A stretch of 64,000 nucleotides of DNA from Anaerovibrio lipolyticus DSM 3074 (GCF_900141865.1 NZ_FQYW01000005.1:124001-188000); one strand, 5' to 3'. Shown: positions 1-9,656, numbered from the stretch's first letter. The notes: generated by a model not told the origin, from the sequence alone. Made by a program: numbers and translations.

Positions 1-1034
1 TCCACCGGAAGCTCACCCACAAATTTTCCCGTCTGACCATTCATAATGAAGGTATATGGTTTGTCCTGATATTTAGTTGTCAAAATCCATACCGGAGCCA
101 TGGCATATTGCTGCTTCCCTGCAGTCTGCACCACATTCAGAGAATCCCTGCTGCAGGAATCATATCCTTCCACTGTACTCTGAAGTACCCCATCAGCTGA
201 CTGATATACCCGTTCCTCTGCATCAGGATAGGCCTTTTCAGCATCCACATCATATTTATCCGCCAAGAAGCCAGCCATATAGGTGGTGTTAAATGGTACC
301 ATCTGGGTATAATCAAATGGCTCTATACTTTCCATCCAGGCATCGTCCATCTTCTCACTGCCATCCACCGGCACATTGTAAAAGCTCATGGTGCCTGCAC
401 GGGTAACCCTGTAATGGTCTGTTTCCGTTACGTCATAATCTCCGTCTGTATAACAACGGGTTTTTGTAGCTGAAAACACTCCATGGGCCTCTATAGTCTC
501 ATCAAATAGCCAATAAGGCACATACATGCCCTGAATGGCTTCAATACGGGCGCTGTTGGCAAAATTGCTTGGAAGTAACCACTTTCCTTTATGATATTCT
601 GCAAAAGCCCTTTTGGCATCTTCCTTGTTCTTCTGGAACGGTATCACCATGTCCGGGCGAAGCTGCTTTTCATAACGGCCCGGTACCATGGTAGTATTAC
701 CGCAATATACACATTCCGTGGCCATTGTATTGTTATCGCAGACTATTTCCGCCCCACAGGAGGAACAAGTCATAGCCTTTAAAATTGCAATTTCTTCTGC
801 ATCCCAGGCGCCACCTGCCGCCTCCATCTCAACCTGTTTTTTCTCTATTTTTTCATCCTTGGCTCTATTGGCCTGGGCAGCAGCAGCTTCCTGCTCTGCG
901 TACAGCTTTTCCAGCTCCTCTACTGTATATTCCGCCTCGCAGTATTCGCATTTTATTTTGCTGCCACTGCCAGGAGTATACGCAAGAGGCGCACTACAGC
1001 TGGGACACTTATAGTTTACCGAGGTATCTGCCAT
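1..1034 (-). CDS. Zinc-ribbon membrane-associated protein, YdjG-like (3' part beyond window)
   Basis: The open reading frame runs from an ATG at 1034 to the left edge of the window without a stop, so the C-terminus is missing. Two zinc ribbons are visible: C10-x2-C13 with C29-x2-C32, and a second CSSC/CVYC pair near residues 86-108, followed by a long beta-rich region with no predicted membrane span in the visible part. The ATG at 1034 is preferred over an in-frame ATG six bases upstream because a GAGGGGG ribosome site then sits six bases away. It lies 48 bp downstream of the SPFH gene, probably in one operon. This pairing resembles B. subtilis YdjG and YdjI, which anchor PspA at the membrane. 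Family assignment is from recognition, not a search. Confidence 0.75.
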   Translation of the reverse strand, partial: MADTSVNYKCPSCSAPLAYTPGSGSKIKCEYCEAEYTVEELEKLYAEQEAAAAQANRAKDEKIEKKQVEMEAAGGAWDAEEIAILKAMTCSSCGAEIVCDNNTMATECVYCGNTTMVPGRYEKQLRPDMVIPFQKNKEDAKRAFAEYHKGKWLLPSNFANSARIEAIQGMYVPYWLFDETIEAHGVFSATKTRCYTDGDYDVTETDHYRVTRAGTMSFYNVPVDGSEKMDDAWMESIEPFDYTQMVPFNTTYMAGFLADKYDVDAEKAYPDAEERVYQSADGVLQSTVEGYDSCSRDSLNVVQTAGKQQYAMAPVWILTTKYQDKPYTFIMNGQTGKFVGELPV

Positions 1035-1082
1035 ATCCATCCCCCTCAATATGTTATTTCAACTAAACTTCATCAGCCATCC

Positions 1083-2450
1083 TTACTGGATGTCGTTTTC
1101 ATCAAATGCATCACCACATTCAGGGCAGAATTTAGGTGGATTATGTGGATCCTCTGGCTGCCAGCCGCACTTATCACACTTGTAAAGAGGAGCATCTGCT
1201 GGCTTCTTGGCACCACAGTTAGGGCAGAACTTACCCTGATTTACACTGCCACAGCTGCAGGTCCAGCCTTGAGGCTCTGGCTTCTTTGCACCGCACTGAG
1301 TACAGAACTTGCCAGTATTTTCATTACCACAAGAGCACTTCCAGCTATTTCCAGCTGGAGCCGCTGCAGCTGGTGGTGGAGTCTGAGGTGGCTGAGGCTG
1401 TTGAGCCTGTTGTGCTTGCTGCTGTTGCATTGCTCCCATCTGCATCATCTGGGCAGCATTATTGCCCCCCATATTACCGGCCATACCCATGCCCATGAAT
1501 GCCCCCATAGCGCCCATACCACCGGACTCGTTGGAGGCTGCCATCTTCATGCTGTCAGCAGTGGCACCAGCCATCTGAAGACCAGCCATGTGTGCATTGC
1601 CCATGCTGGCATAACGCTGGAAGTCCTTAATCTTTTCTTCGTCCTCATCACTGGCCTTTACGCTGCTCACACCGAAGGAAACGATTTCAATTCCTCGCAG
1701 ATCACGCCATTTCTGGCTTAGGAGATCATTAAGAGTATCTGCCAGCTCATCCACATGACCTGGAATACTGGTATATTTAATTTCCTTCTCGGACAGCTTG
1801 GACAAAGCCGACTGCAGCTTAGTCATCAACTCAGATTTAAGCTGGCTGTCAATGGATTCTCTGGAATAAGAATCCGTTATATTGCCACTAAGATTAGTGT
1901 AAAACAGAACAGGATTGGTTATCCTGTAGCTGTATTCACCGAAGCACCTCAGTGAAACCGTCATACTGAGGCCACTACGAGGATCAAAGGTTTCAAATGG
2001 CACGGGGCTTGGAGTACCATATTTGTTGCCGATGATTTCCTTGGTATTAACAAAATATACCCGCTGATCCTTCCCCGGATCTCCGCCAAAGGTAAAGCGC
2101 TTGCCTATTTCACCAAAAATTGCCTTTACATTGTCTGCCAAACCGCCAGTAAATACAGATGGCTGGAGGGAAGTGTCATATCTGTACTCACCTGGCTCAG
2201 AGCAAATATCTACCACCTTGCCCTGCTCCACGATAATCATACACTGTCCCGTATTAACAGCCACCACAGACCCGTTGGAAATAACGTTATCCTCAGCACT
2301 GGTATTGGAGCTGCGTCCTTGACTGCTGGTTCTCTTTTGCCCCTTCACAATAAGCAAATCAGCCGGAATACTGTCACAATAAATAAATTCCTTCCACTGA
2401 TCCGCCAAAGTACCGCCAACGGCTCCCATAGCTGCTTTAATAAGACCCAT
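1083..2450 (-). CDS. SPFH-domain protein with C-terminal zinc ribbons (YdjI-like)
   Basis: A 455-residue protein. Residues about 20-280 form an SPFH (virion-core-like) domain. A low-complexity Gly/Met/Ala then Gln/Pro-rich linker (about 285-370) leads to three short zinc ribbons near the C-terminus, with CSCG/CTQCG, CSCG/CPNCG and CDKCG/CPECG pairs. Start at 2450 follows GGGAGG with a 9-base spacer. Family members such as Bacillus YdjI sit at the membrane and take part in the PspA envelope-stress response. The neighbour is a zinc-ribbon protein of the YdjG type. No pspA gene is visible here, but the window ends just beyond. The role in envelope integrity is inferred. Confidence 0.85.
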   Translation of the reverse strand: MGLIKAAMGAVGGTLADQWKEFIYCDSIPADLLIVKGQKRTSSQGRSSNTSAEDNVISNGSVVAVNTGQCMIIVEQGKVVDICSEPGEYRYDTSLQPSVFTGGLADNVKAIFGEIGKRFTFGGDPGKDQRVYFVNTKEIIGNKYGTPSPVPFETFDPRSGLSMTVSLRCFGEYSYRITNPVLFYTNLSGNITDSYSRESIDSQLKSELMTKLQSALSKLSEKEIKYTSIPGHVDELADTLNDLLSQKWRDLRGIEIVSFGVSSVKASDEDEEKIKDFQRYASMGNAHMAGLQMAGATADSMKMAASNESGGMGAMGAFMGMGMAGNMGGNNAAQMMQMGAMQQQQAQQAQQPQPPQTPPPAAAAPAGNSWKCSCGNENTGKFCTQCGAKKPEPQGWTCSCGSVNQGKFCPNCGAKKPADAPLYKCDKCGWQPEDPHNPPKFCPECGDAFDENDIQ

Positions 2451-2610
2451 AGAATATACCTCCCATACAAAGAATTAAACCCTTAACAATCGTTATTCAA
2501 ATCAACAATACTACAATTATTTATTCTATATTTATTATAAAAAACCTTTTATTATCCAAATAAATATGACTTTTGCTCCATAAGCGGAAAAAATAAATAC
2601 TGCTTCTCAT

Positions 2611-2664
2611 ATAAAAAGAGACACCTTCCGTGTATTGCCTAAGCAATATCGTGAAAAGTGTCTC
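2611..2664 (-). terminator. Rho-independent terminator after the GerMN gene
   Basis: On the minus strand GAGACAC pairs with GTGTCTC around an inner ATTGC/GCAAT hairpin, followed by TTTTTAT. It lies 26 bp downstream of the GerMN lipoprotein stop codon. Confidence 0.8.
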
Positions 2665-2689
2665 ATACTTCTTTATACTCTATAAAATT

Positions 2690-3244
2690 TTATTTAAGCA
2701 ACTCATCCATGCGGGAAAGTGGCTTGCTGACATCCATGTGTCCCTTCAGTGTCTCCACGTTACGGCCATCAATGGTTATCTGCACCTTCTTAATCTCCGG
2801 GAATTCCGTAAGTGTATTAACAACGGAACCTACCAAGAACTCCTCACCAGTAGATCCGCCATTGAAGTGCTTTATAAGCCCCTTGTCAAAATCCACCTTG
2901 GCTGTATCGCCGTTGACGGTTACCCCCAACAGCTTGGCCTGCTTTGGTATTACTGTAGTGAGTTTACTGTCGTCAGTGCCTTCCATAAGCGCATCCATAG
3001 CAGCCTTATACTTGGTGGTACCAGCAACCTTCACAGTCTTGTCAACAGCCACCAGCTTAGTGGCATCGCTATTTGGGAAGTACACCTTAATCTTGATTTT
3101 TTCTTCTGCTGGTTTTTCAGTCTTGTTCTCCACCACAGTATTGGTGCTCTTATTAGACTGCTGGTTATTATCCTTATCGCAGCCAGCCACCACGAGGGTC
3201 ATAAGTACAAGCATCATTGCTGCAATAATCTTTGTTATTTTCAT
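2690..3244 (-). CDS. GerMN-domain lipoprotein
   Basis: A 184-residue secreted lipoprotein. The N-terminus has a hydrophobic signal ending in VAGC, so Cys22 is the likely lipidated residue. A Lys/Glu/Thr-rich linker follows, and residues about 48-175 form a single GerMN domain (KVYFPNSDATKLVAVDKTV, then ALMEG and LNG-type strands). GerMN domains are found in spore-germination and envelope proteins, often beside cell-wall amidases. Here the gene is 15 bp downstream of an AMIN/amidase gene and likely co-transcribed with it, so a cell-wall role is inferred. An AGGAGG ribosome site precedes the ATG. Confidence 0.85.
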   Translation of the reverse strand: MKITKIIAAMMLVLMTLVVAGCDKDNNQQSNKSTNTVVENKTEKPAEEKIKIKVYFPNSDATKLVAVDKTVKVAGTTKYKAAMDALMEGTDDSKLTTVIPKQAKLLGVTVNGDTAKVDFDKGLIKHFNGGSTGEEFLVGSVVNTLTEFPEIKKVQITIDGRNVETLKGHMDVSKPLSRMDELLK

Positions 3245-3259
3245 TATGGATAATCCTCC

Positions 3260-4342
3260 TTATTTTCCAATATTTTGGAAGTAATTGCTTATACCCTTGC
3301 AAATAGCCAAGGCCATGGTATGCTGAACCTCTGCACTGGCCAACATATTTTCCTCATAAGGATTTGATATAAATGCTGTTTCAACCAAGGTTGCCGGAAT
3401 CCATGAATTTCTCAGCACGTAGAAATTTGCACTGTGAATCCCCCGGTCATGAAGTCCTGTTGCAGCAACCATTTCATCTTGAATGAGCTGAGCCAACAGG
3501 GAATCCCTGGAGCTGTGGCCATAATAATATGTGCCGGTACCATGGGCTGATGAATTGGTAAAGGCATTACAGTGAATGCTGACAAATATATCCGCCTCAG
3601 GATGACGACGACTCACGTTGACACGGGCCTGCAGCTCCTGTTTATCAGTAGCATCAGGTCCATATACATCCACATCGGTGGTACGGGTCATTACCACGTT
3701 GACACCATTGCTTTCCAGAATACGTGCCACATCCAAGGAAATATTAAGGGTTACATTTTTTTCTTTAACATAGCTTGGACCAATAGCACCCGAGTCACTA
3801 CCGCCATGACCAGGGTCAATAACCACTGTACGTCCCTCTACACCATACAGCTTTTCATCGCCTATGGCCTTATTAGAGGACCCCTTATCTGCTGCAATCT
3901 CGACTACAAGGCGATAAGGCTTTTTGGCCTTTTTATCAGCTTCGGCGGTATAAACCTTGTATTCATGGTCCTCCAAAGAATCTGTCACCGCAATTGTGGC
4001 CACCATATCCCTATTTTCATTTTTCAAGGTCATATATCTGGCAATTTTGCGGTCAAGACCAATATTTTTCTTTACATCTCCCCGATTGGTGTTATTCATC
4101 TTTATAATCAGCTGAAATGGCTTATCGGGGTTCTGGCTAACCTCGTATTCAAGGTCACCCTTGTTCATGCCCATTTCGATGCGGACCCAGCTTCTTCCGT
4201 CATCGTCTTTAAAGTTATTGTATCGGAAATAATTTAATGTGTGATTTACAGCCGCCTGAGCTGTTAAACTGCCTGTCCCCATTATTCCCAGAACACAGCA
4301 AATCACAATGAGCAACCTACACCATATTTTCTTCAATGACAT
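3260..4342 (-). CDS. N-acetylmuramoyl-L-alanine amidase with AMIN domain
   Basis: A 360-residue exported zinc amidase that cleaves the amide bond between MurNAc and the stem peptide of peptidoglycan. A signal peptide (about 1-31, ending AQAA) is followed by an AMIN-type targeting domain (about 33-150) and an Amidase_3 domain (about 172-355). The zinc-site motif IDPGHGGSDSG places the first ligand at His179; a glutamate in the KEKN segment, SIHCNAF near 257 and VETAFISNPYE near 320 complete the active site. Start at 4342 follows AAGGAGCGA. It lies between the DUF3006 and GerMN genes and is probably co-transcribed with both. Confidence 0.92.
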   Translation of the reverse strand: MSLKKIWCRLLIVICCVLGIMGTGSLTAQAAVNHTLNYFRYNNFKDDDGRSWVRIEMGMNKGDLEYEVSQNPDKPFQLIIKMNNTNRGDVKKNIGLDRKIARYMTLKNENRDMVATIAVTDSLEDHEYKVYTAEADKKAKKPYRLVVEIAADKGSSNKAIGDEKLYGVEGRTVVIDPGHGGSDSGAIGPSYVKEKNVTLNISLDVARILESNGVNVVMTRTTDVDVYGPDATDKQELQARVNVSRRHPEADIFVSIHCNAFTNSSAHGTGTYYYGHSSRDSLLAQLIQDEMVAATGLHDRGIHSANFYVLRNSWIPATLVETAFISNPYEENMLASAEVQHTMALAICKGISNYFQNIGK

Positions 4343-4352
4343 TCGCTCCTTA

Positions 4353-4553
4353 TTAGTCTTCCATAAGCTCCATGGCTTCTTTCAAAGCCGCCTGGGTTGA
4401 TTTTTTATCTTTTTTAATATCCAGCTTTATGTAATTACCTTCATTGATATCATCTGGTAACAGCTTACAGGGAATCTCAATCTGATACTCCTCATCCCCC
4501 AGCAGTATAATAGCCAAACCTTCTTCAATTCTGTCAACATATCCTGAAATCAT
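4353..4553 (-). CDS. DUF3006 domain protein
   Basis: A 66-residue acidic protein of the DUF3006 family: it opens with the typical pattern of a beta strand, VDRIEEGLAIILLGD, then a conserved LLPDDINEGNYI segment. The function is unknown. It starts one base after the stop codon of the ComEC-like metallo-beta-lactamase gene, an arrangement I recognise as common for this family, and 10 bp upstream of the amidase gene. Translational coupling to the upstream gene is likely because the ribosome site GGAGAG lies inside that gene's last codons. Confidence 0.8.
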   Translation of the reverse strand: MISGYVDRIEEGLAIILLGDEEYQIEIPCKLLPDDINEGNYIKLDIKKDKKSTQAALKEAMELMED

Positions 4554-4554
4554 T

Positions 4555-5523
4555 TTACCGCTCTCCTTTTACAGAATAGGTATTACCATCAGTTGTAACA
4601 GTTACTGTACCGTCCTTGTCAGTTTCCAAGACATTAATATTCAGCTTTTTAAAGGTCTGCATGGTTTCCTTGTGAGGATGCCCATATTTGTTATTAGAGC
4701 CACAGGAAATAATGGCGTATTCCGGCTGTACAGCCTTCACGTAATTAAAAGAGGAAGAAGTGTGGCTGCCATGATGCGGTGCCTTATACACCTTACACTT
4801 TAGGCTATTGCCATAAGCTGCCAGCAAATCCTTCTCCACTTCCTTTTCGGCATCACCGGTAAGAAGCATGGAAAAATCTCCTAAGGACAATATCCCCACT
4901 ATAGATTCATTGTTAACATTGACCTTCTTGTCTGCCTGTAAATCCCGCGTATCATTTTCAATTATCTGAGATGTTGGATTTAACACCTTGAAGGAAACAC
5001 CATTTCCAAAATCCAGTACATCCCCAGCCTTGACCTTTATCTGCTTTGTGCCCTGGGCCTTTGCCGCTTTTAAGGCATTGCGAAAAGCTCCGCTGGCAGA
5101 CGGGATTCCATTATGAATTAATTCCGTAACCCCATACTGCTTTATTACCTTGGCCGCTTTACCAATGTGATCCGCATGGGCATGGGTCATAATCAGCTTG
5201 TCAATATGGGTAATGCCCTCCTTGTCCAGAGCTGCAAAAAGCTGATTGTTATCCTCATTCTTGCGATTATCCTCCCGATATTTGTCATCACCGGTATCTA
5301 TGAGAATAACCTGTTCTCCGGTATTAATGAGAATTGCATCTCCCTGCCCCACATCAAGCACCTTTACTGTAAGCTGCCCCTTGGACTGTGTTTCCGCAGC
5401 AGCTGTAGTGCCAGTATTATCCGTAGCTCCATTATCAGAAACAGCCCCCTGTCCACAGCCTGATACCAGCATAGCCAAGGTAAAAACCATAACCACAAGA
5501 TATCTATACATATTCTTTGTCAT
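4555..5523 (-). CDS. ComEC/Rec2-like metallo-beta-lactamase lipoprotein
   Basis: A 322-residue predicted lipoprotein: hydrophobic leader ending LVSGC, with Cys23 the probable lipidation site, an Ala/Thr-rich linker to residue 50, then a metallo-beta-lactamase fold. The metal motif THAHADH is at 113-119, with a later HHGSHTSS motif and a GDAEKE aspartate, as in the extracellular MBL domain of ComEC. There are no membrane spans for a DNA channel, so this is a stand-alone hydrolase, possibly acting on nucleic acid or phosphodiesters outside the membrane. The ATG at 5523 is chosen because it gives a normal signal peptide and avoids overlap with the gene upstream; an ATG at 5556 is possible. Confidence 0.85.
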   Translation of the reverse strand: MTKNMYRYLVVMVFTLAMLVSGCGQGAVSDNGATDNTGTTAAAETQSKGQLTVKVLDVGQGDAILINTGEQVILIDTGDDKYREDNRKNEDNNQLFAALDKEGITHIDKLIMTHAHADHIGKAAKVIKQYGVTELIHNGIPSASGAFRNALKAAKAQGTKQIKVKAGDVLDFGNGVSFKVLNPTSQIIENDTRDLQADKKVNVNNESIVGILSLGDFSMLLTGDAEKEVEKDLLAAYGNSLKCKVYKAPHHGSHTSSSFNYVKAVQPEYAIISCGSNNKYGHPHKETMQTFKKLNINVLETDKDGTVTVTTDGNTYSVKGER

Positions 5524-5536
5524 TTTAGCACCAACC

Positions 5537-5719
5537 TTATCGTTTATTGCGCACATTGACTACATAAAGTCTGATACCCAACATAATAAGCCATGCAACA
5601 ACACTGACTATAAGCACATAATCAATGGTCTGCAGGTCATTAAAGTTGGTCAGAAACAGGACTACTACAATAAGCACCAGCATAAGCCAGTCAGACTTAT
5701 TCATTCCTTCTATCTTCAT
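5537..5719 (-). CDS. Small two-span membrane protein
   Basis: A 60-residue protein with two hydrophobic segments (about 11-26 and 33-53) joined by a short polar turn (NFNDLQT) and a basic C-terminus. AGGAGG stands seven bases upstream of the ATG, so it is likely translated. It is the first gene of the run leading into the ComEC-like, DUF3006, amidase and GerMN genes. I do not recognise the family; a small membrane partner of the exported hydrolase is only a guess from position. Confidence 0.6.
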   Translation of the reverse strand: MKIEGMNKSDWLMLVLIVVVLFLTNFNDLQTIDYVLIVSVVAWLIMLGIRLYVVNVRNKR

Positions 5720-5855
5720 GAGAACCTCCTCATTTTAAACGCTAATCCGGTACGAACTTACATACTGCTTTATTATACATCAGTTGTTCTTTTTTTCCAT
5801 CGACAATAGATGAATTTCAGTAACTCCATAGCTACAGGCATACGCCACTAACAAC

Positions 5856-5887
5856 TAAAAACGCCCCCACCTATGGCAGGAGCGTTC
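5856..5887 (-). terminator. Terminator after argH
   Basis: On the minus strand a 12-bp stem (three G-U pairs) with an ATA loop ends in GGGGGCG followed by TTTTTAG. It is 16 bp past the argH stop and ends the argF-G-H unit. Confidence 0.85.
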
Positions 5888-5902
5888 TTGCTATTAATTT
5901 GA

Positions 5903-7333
5903 TTATGGTTTCACAGTAACCTGTTTATTTGTCTTGTCATCTACAACTGCGCTCTCCAAATCCATAATTCCATGAGCCTGCTGCAGCTGCATTTCCACCT
6001 GGCTATAGGAGGTTCCACCGTAGGAGTTACGATTCTTCACGCAGGTCTCCGGACTGATGGCATCGTAAATGTCTTCATCAAAGAGATCGGACAGGTCCTT
6101 AAACTCCGTCATGGACATATCGGCCAGCCACTTGTTTTCCTCAATGCAGTGATGAACTGCCTTTCCGGATACGGCATGGGCCTGTCTGAACGGCATGCCC
6201 TTCTTTACCAGATAATCCGCCAAATCCGTAGCATTGGAGAAATCCTCTGCCACAGCCCTGCGCATAACCTCTGGGCGAACCTTCATACCCCGCAAAATTC
6301 TGGCATACACTGCCAGACTGAATTTAATGGTATCAATGGTATCGAAGATACCCTCCTTATCCTCCTGAAGGTCCTTATTATATGCCAAAGGCAGCCCCTT
6401 TACAGTGCTGAGCATAGCCATAAGATGACCAACCACACGGCCAGTCTTACCGCGTACCAGCTCAGATACATCAGGATTCTTTTTCTGTGGCATCATGGAT
6501 GAACCAGTACAATGGGCGTCATCCAGTTCTATAAAGAAGAACTCTCTGGAACACCAAAGGATCGTTTCCTCGCTGAGTCTTGACAGATGAACCATCAAAA
6601 TTGAAGCAGCTGATAAAAATTCCATAATATAGTCTCGGTCAGAAACCGCATCCAGGCTATTGGAATAGATATTCTCAAAATTTAACTGTTCTGCTACATA
6701 TTTCCTGTCAATAGGGAAGGTAGTACCAGCCAAAGCTCCGGCGCCCAGTGGCATAATATCACAGCGCTCATATACTCCTACAAAGCGATCAAAATCCCTT
6801 TTCAGCATGGAGAAATAAGCCATCATATGATGTGAGAACAGAACTGGCTGAGCCCGCTGGAGATGAGTATAACCCGGCATAATAACATCACTGTATTTTT
6901 CTGCCGTCTCCACCAGAGCCTTCTGCATATCCAAAAGCAGCTTCTGTACCTCCACCACCTGGCGACGAATGAACATGTGGGTATCCAAAGCCACCTGATC
7001 GTTGCGGCTGCGGGCGGTATGAAGTCTGCCACCAGCATCACCAATGGCATCAGTAAGGCGCTTTTCAATATTCATATGAATATCTTCCAAAGCCACCTCA
7101 AAGGAGAAGGTGCCTTCCTCTATTTTCTTATATATGTCCTTCAACCCAGCGATAATGGCATCCCGATCCGCCTCGGAAATAATACCAACCTTGGCCAGCA
7201 TGGTGGCATGGGCAATAGAGCCAGCAATATCCTCGGCATACATCCGCTTATCAAAATCAATTGAAGCCTGAAAATCATTTATCATCTCGTCAGTGGACTT
7301 GGAAAAACGTCCGCCCCAGAGCTGTTCAGCCAT
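5903..7333 (-). CDS. argH: Argininosuccinate lyase
   Basis: A 476-residue cytosolic enzyme that splits argininosuccinate into arginine and fumarate, the last step of arginine synthesis. The N-terminus LWGGRFSKSTDEMINDFQAS is characteristic, and the superfamily signature GSSMMPQKKNPD is near residue 280. The ATG at 7333 starts one base after the argG stop and has AGG upstream inside argG, indicating coupling. A start 33 bases further upstream would overlap argG and add residues unlike the family. It is the last gene of the argF-argG-argH unit and is followed by a strong terminator. Confidence 0.97.
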   Translation of the reverse strand: MAEQLWGGRFSKSTDEMINDFQASIDFDKRMYAEDIAGSIAHATMLAKVGIISEADRDAIIAGLKDIYKKIEEGTFSFEVALEDIHMNIEKRLTDAIGDAGGRLHTARSRNDQVALDTHMFIRRQVVEVQKLLLDMQKALVETAEKYSDVIMPGYTHLQRAQPVLFSHHMMAYFSMLKRDFDRFVGVYERCDIMPLGAGALAGTTFPIDRKYVAEQLNFENIYSNSLDAVSDRDYIMEFLSAASILMVHLSRLSEETILWCSREFFFIELDDAHCTGSSMMPQKKNPDVSELVRGKTGRVVGHLMAMLSTVKGLPLAYNKDLQEDKEGIFDTIDTIKFSLAVYARILRGMKVRPEVMRRAVAEDFSNATDLADYLVKKGMPFRQAHAVSGKAVHHCIEENKWLADMSMTEFKDLSDLFDEDIYDAISPETCVKNRNSYGGTSYSQVEMQLQQAHGIMDLESAVVDDKTNKQVTVKP

Positions 7334-7334
7334 A

Positions 7335-8546
7335 TTATTTACCTGCCTTTTCCTGCATAAGTGCACGAACCTTTAATGGAAGACCGAAGAGGTTGATGAA
7401 GCCCTCAGCATCTGCCTGATTATATACATGATCCTCCTCGAAGGTTACGAATTCCTGATTATAGAGAGAATATGGAGACTTGGCGCCAGCACTCATAATA
7501 TTACCCTTATAGAGCTTGAGCTTAACGGTACCAGTAACACTCTCCTGAGTGCTGTCTACGAATGCAGACAGTGCCTCACGAAGCTGACAGAACCACATAC
7601 CATCATATACCAGCTCACCAAAGCGAATAGCCACGCCCTCCTTGAAGTGATAGGTCGCGCGATCAAGGCACAAATACTCCAGTTCACGATGGGCATAGTA
7701 GAGAATTGCTCCGCCTGGGTTCTCATAAACGCCACGGGACTTCATGCCAACGAGACGATTCTCACAAATATCCACGATACCTACGCCGTTGCGGGCACCG
7801 ATTTCATTGAGCTTATTTAAGAGCTCCACAGCTCCCATGCGCTCACCATTTACAGCTACCGGAACACCCTTTTCGAAGCAAACAGTAAGCTCCTCCGGCT
7901 TATCCGGAGCATCCTCCGGTGCCTTGGAAACCAGGAACATCTCATTATTTGGAGCATTCCAAGGATCCTCCAAATCAGAGCCCTCATGGGAAAGATGCCA
8001 AATATTCTTATCCATGGAATACTTCTTGTTATCAGTTGGGATATCAATATTATGAGCCTTGGCATACTCAATCTCCTGGGTACGGGAAAGAAGCTCCCAC
8101 TCACGCCATGGAGCAATAATAGCCATATTAGGAGCCAATGCCTTTACAGTCAGCTCAAAACGAACCTGGTCATTACCCTTACCAGTAGCACCGTGTGCAA
8201 TGGCGTCAGCACCTTCCTGCTTGGCAATCTCCACCAGCTTCTTGGCAATCAAAGGACGGGCAAAGGAGGTACCAAGGAGATATTTTCCCTCATATACGGC
8301 ACCAGCCTTAAGGGTAGGCCATACATAATCAGTAAGGAATTCCTCAGTGAGATCAGCGATGTAGCACTTGGAAGCACCAGAACGCAGTGCCTTGTCGTGA
8401 ATAGCCTGCATATCGTCCCCCTGTCCGATATCAGCGCAGCATGCGATAACCTCGCAACCGCCATAGTTTTCCTTCAACCAAGGAATAATTACTGAGGTGT
8501 CCAAGCCACCGGAATATGCCAATACAACCTTCTTAAACTCTGCCAT
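7335..8546 (-). CDS. argG: Argininosuccinate synthase
   Basis: A 403-residue enzyme that joins citrulline and aspartate with ATP. The N-terminal ATP loop [12 protein letters not shown] (about 8-19) and the later [14 protein letters not shown] motif mark the family, and the length is normal. The ATG at 8546 is preferred over the one six bases upstream because AGGAG then lies at a normal distance. It sits 79 bp downstream of argF and directly upstream of argH. Confidence 0.97.
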   Translation of the reverse strand: MAEFKKVVLAYSGGLDTSVIIPWLKENYGGCEVIACCADIGQGDDMQAIHDKALRSGASKCYIADLTEEFLTDYVWPTLKAGAVYEGKYLLGTSFARPLIAKKLVEIAKQEGADAIAHGATGKGNDQVRFELTVKALAPNMAIIAPWREWELLSRTQEIEYAKAHNIDIPTDNKKYSMDKNIWHLSHEGSDLEDPWNAPNNEMFLVSKAPEDAPDKPEELTVCFEKGVPVAVNGERMGAVELLNKLNEIGARNGVGIVDICENRLVGMKSRGVYENPGGAILYYAHRELEYLCLDRATYHFKEGVAIRFGELVYDGMWFCQLREALSAFVDSTQESVTGTVKLKLYKGNIMSAGAKSPYSLYNQEFVTFEEDHVYNQADAEGFINLFGLPLKVRALMQEKAGK

Positions 8547-8625
8547 AATCATTATCTCCTTTATATATGTTCTTCATTCGACAGAAAATGTTTCCTGTCT
8601 AAAATTACAATAATACAATACTTAA

Positions 8626-9558
8626 TCAGTCACCCATAAGAAGTGCCATAATAGCCTTCTGGGTGTGAAGTCTGTTTTCTGCCTCATCAAATATTACGTC
8701 GGCATAGGCCTCCATAATTTCATCGGTGATTTCCTCTCCCCGATACGCTGGTAAGCAATGCATTACGATAACACGCTTGTCTGCTTCCTTAAGGAGCTCG
8801 GCATTGACCTGATAATCCTTGAAGATTTTCTTGCGCTCATCGTGCTCTGCCTCTTGGCCCATGCTGGCCCAGGTGTCGGTAACCACAATGTCTGCCCCCT
8901 TGGCAGCCTCAAATGGATCTGTTACCAGTTTAATGGATGCGCCAGTTTCCTTGGCATCCTCAATGGCGTTTTTCATCACCTGCTCATCTGGCTCGAAGCC
9001 CTTTGGGGTAGCCGCCACGAATTCCATTCCCGCCTTGGCACAACCGTACATATATGAATTGGTCATGTTATTGCCATCACCAACATATGCCATTTTCAGC
9101 CCCTTAAGGTTTTTGCCCTTGTGCTCCTGAATGGTGAGAAGGTCAGTAAGAACCTGACATGGATGTAATAGATCAGTCAAGGCGTTAATAACCGGTACAT
9201 CAGACCATTGAGCGAATTCCTCTACCCTGTCATGGCCGTAGGTACGAATCATAATGCCGTCCAGATAACGGGACATAACCCTTGCGGTATCCTTAATAGG
9301 CTCTCCCCGCCCAAGCTGCAAATCACGGTTAGACAGGAACAGGGCCTGACCGCCCAGCTGATATATACCAGTCTCAAAGGACAAACGGGTACGGGTCGAA
9401 GACTTCTCAAAAATCATACCCAAGGTCTTGCCTTTCAACAGGTGGTGTTCAATACCCGCCTTCTGTTTGGCCTTCAGCTCATGGCCCAAAGCCAATATTT
9501 CATTTACCTCATCCACGGACAAATCATGGATTGAGAGTAAATCCTTGCCTTTTAACAT
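8626..9558 (-). CDS. argF: Ornithine carbamoyltransferase
   Basis: A 310-residue enzyme transferring carbamoyl phosphate to ornithine to give citrulline. The carbamoyl-phosphate site SSTRT is at 53-57, FLSNRDLQLGRGE follows near 85, and the HCLPAYRGEE loop near 268 gives the ornithine-side Cys. Start at 9558 follows GGGAGG with eight bases between. It leads the argF-G-H unit; its promoter region holds a TATAAT at 9608-9613. Confidence 0.97.
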   Translation of the reverse strand: MLKGKDLLSIHDLSVDEVNEILALGHELKAKQKAGIEHHLLKGKTLGMIFEKSSTRTRLSFETGIYQLGGQALFLSNRDLQLGRGEPIKDTARVMSRYLDGIMIRTYGHDRVEEFAQWSDVPVINALTDLLHPCQVLTDLLTIQEHKGKNLKGLKMAYVGDGNNMTNSYMYGCAKAGMEFVAATPKGFEPDEQVMKNAIEDAKETGASIKLVTDPFEAAKGADIVVTDTWASMGQEAEHDERKKIFKDYQVNAELLKEADKRVIVMHCLPAYRGEEITDEIMEAYADVIFDEAENRLHTQKAIMALLMGD

Positions 9559-9574
9559 CTATCTAACCTCCCAA

Positions 9575-9602
9575 CCGTTGAAATACTTTTGTACGCCAAC
9601 GG
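9575..9602 (-). other. Leader hairpin upstream of argF
   Basis: CCGTTG at 9575-9580 pairs with CAACGG at 9597-9602, with an inner TAC/GTA pairing. It would form in the argF 5' leader, 17 bp before the start codon and overlapping no ribosome site. Its purpose is unknown. Confidence 0.4.
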
Positions 9603-9607
9603 TATAT

Positions 9608-9613
9608 ATTATA
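9608..9613 (-). promoter_or_regulatory. argF: Probable -10 box of the argF promoter
   Basis: On the minus strand a perfect TATAAT lies 50 bp upstream of the argF start. The -35 region is weak (TGAAAA at a 17-bp distance), as for a regulated promoter. The call is tentative. Confidence 0.45.
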
Positions 9614-9656
9614 CTACAGTTTTCGGATATTTTCATCTGATTATGTGGAATAGGAC

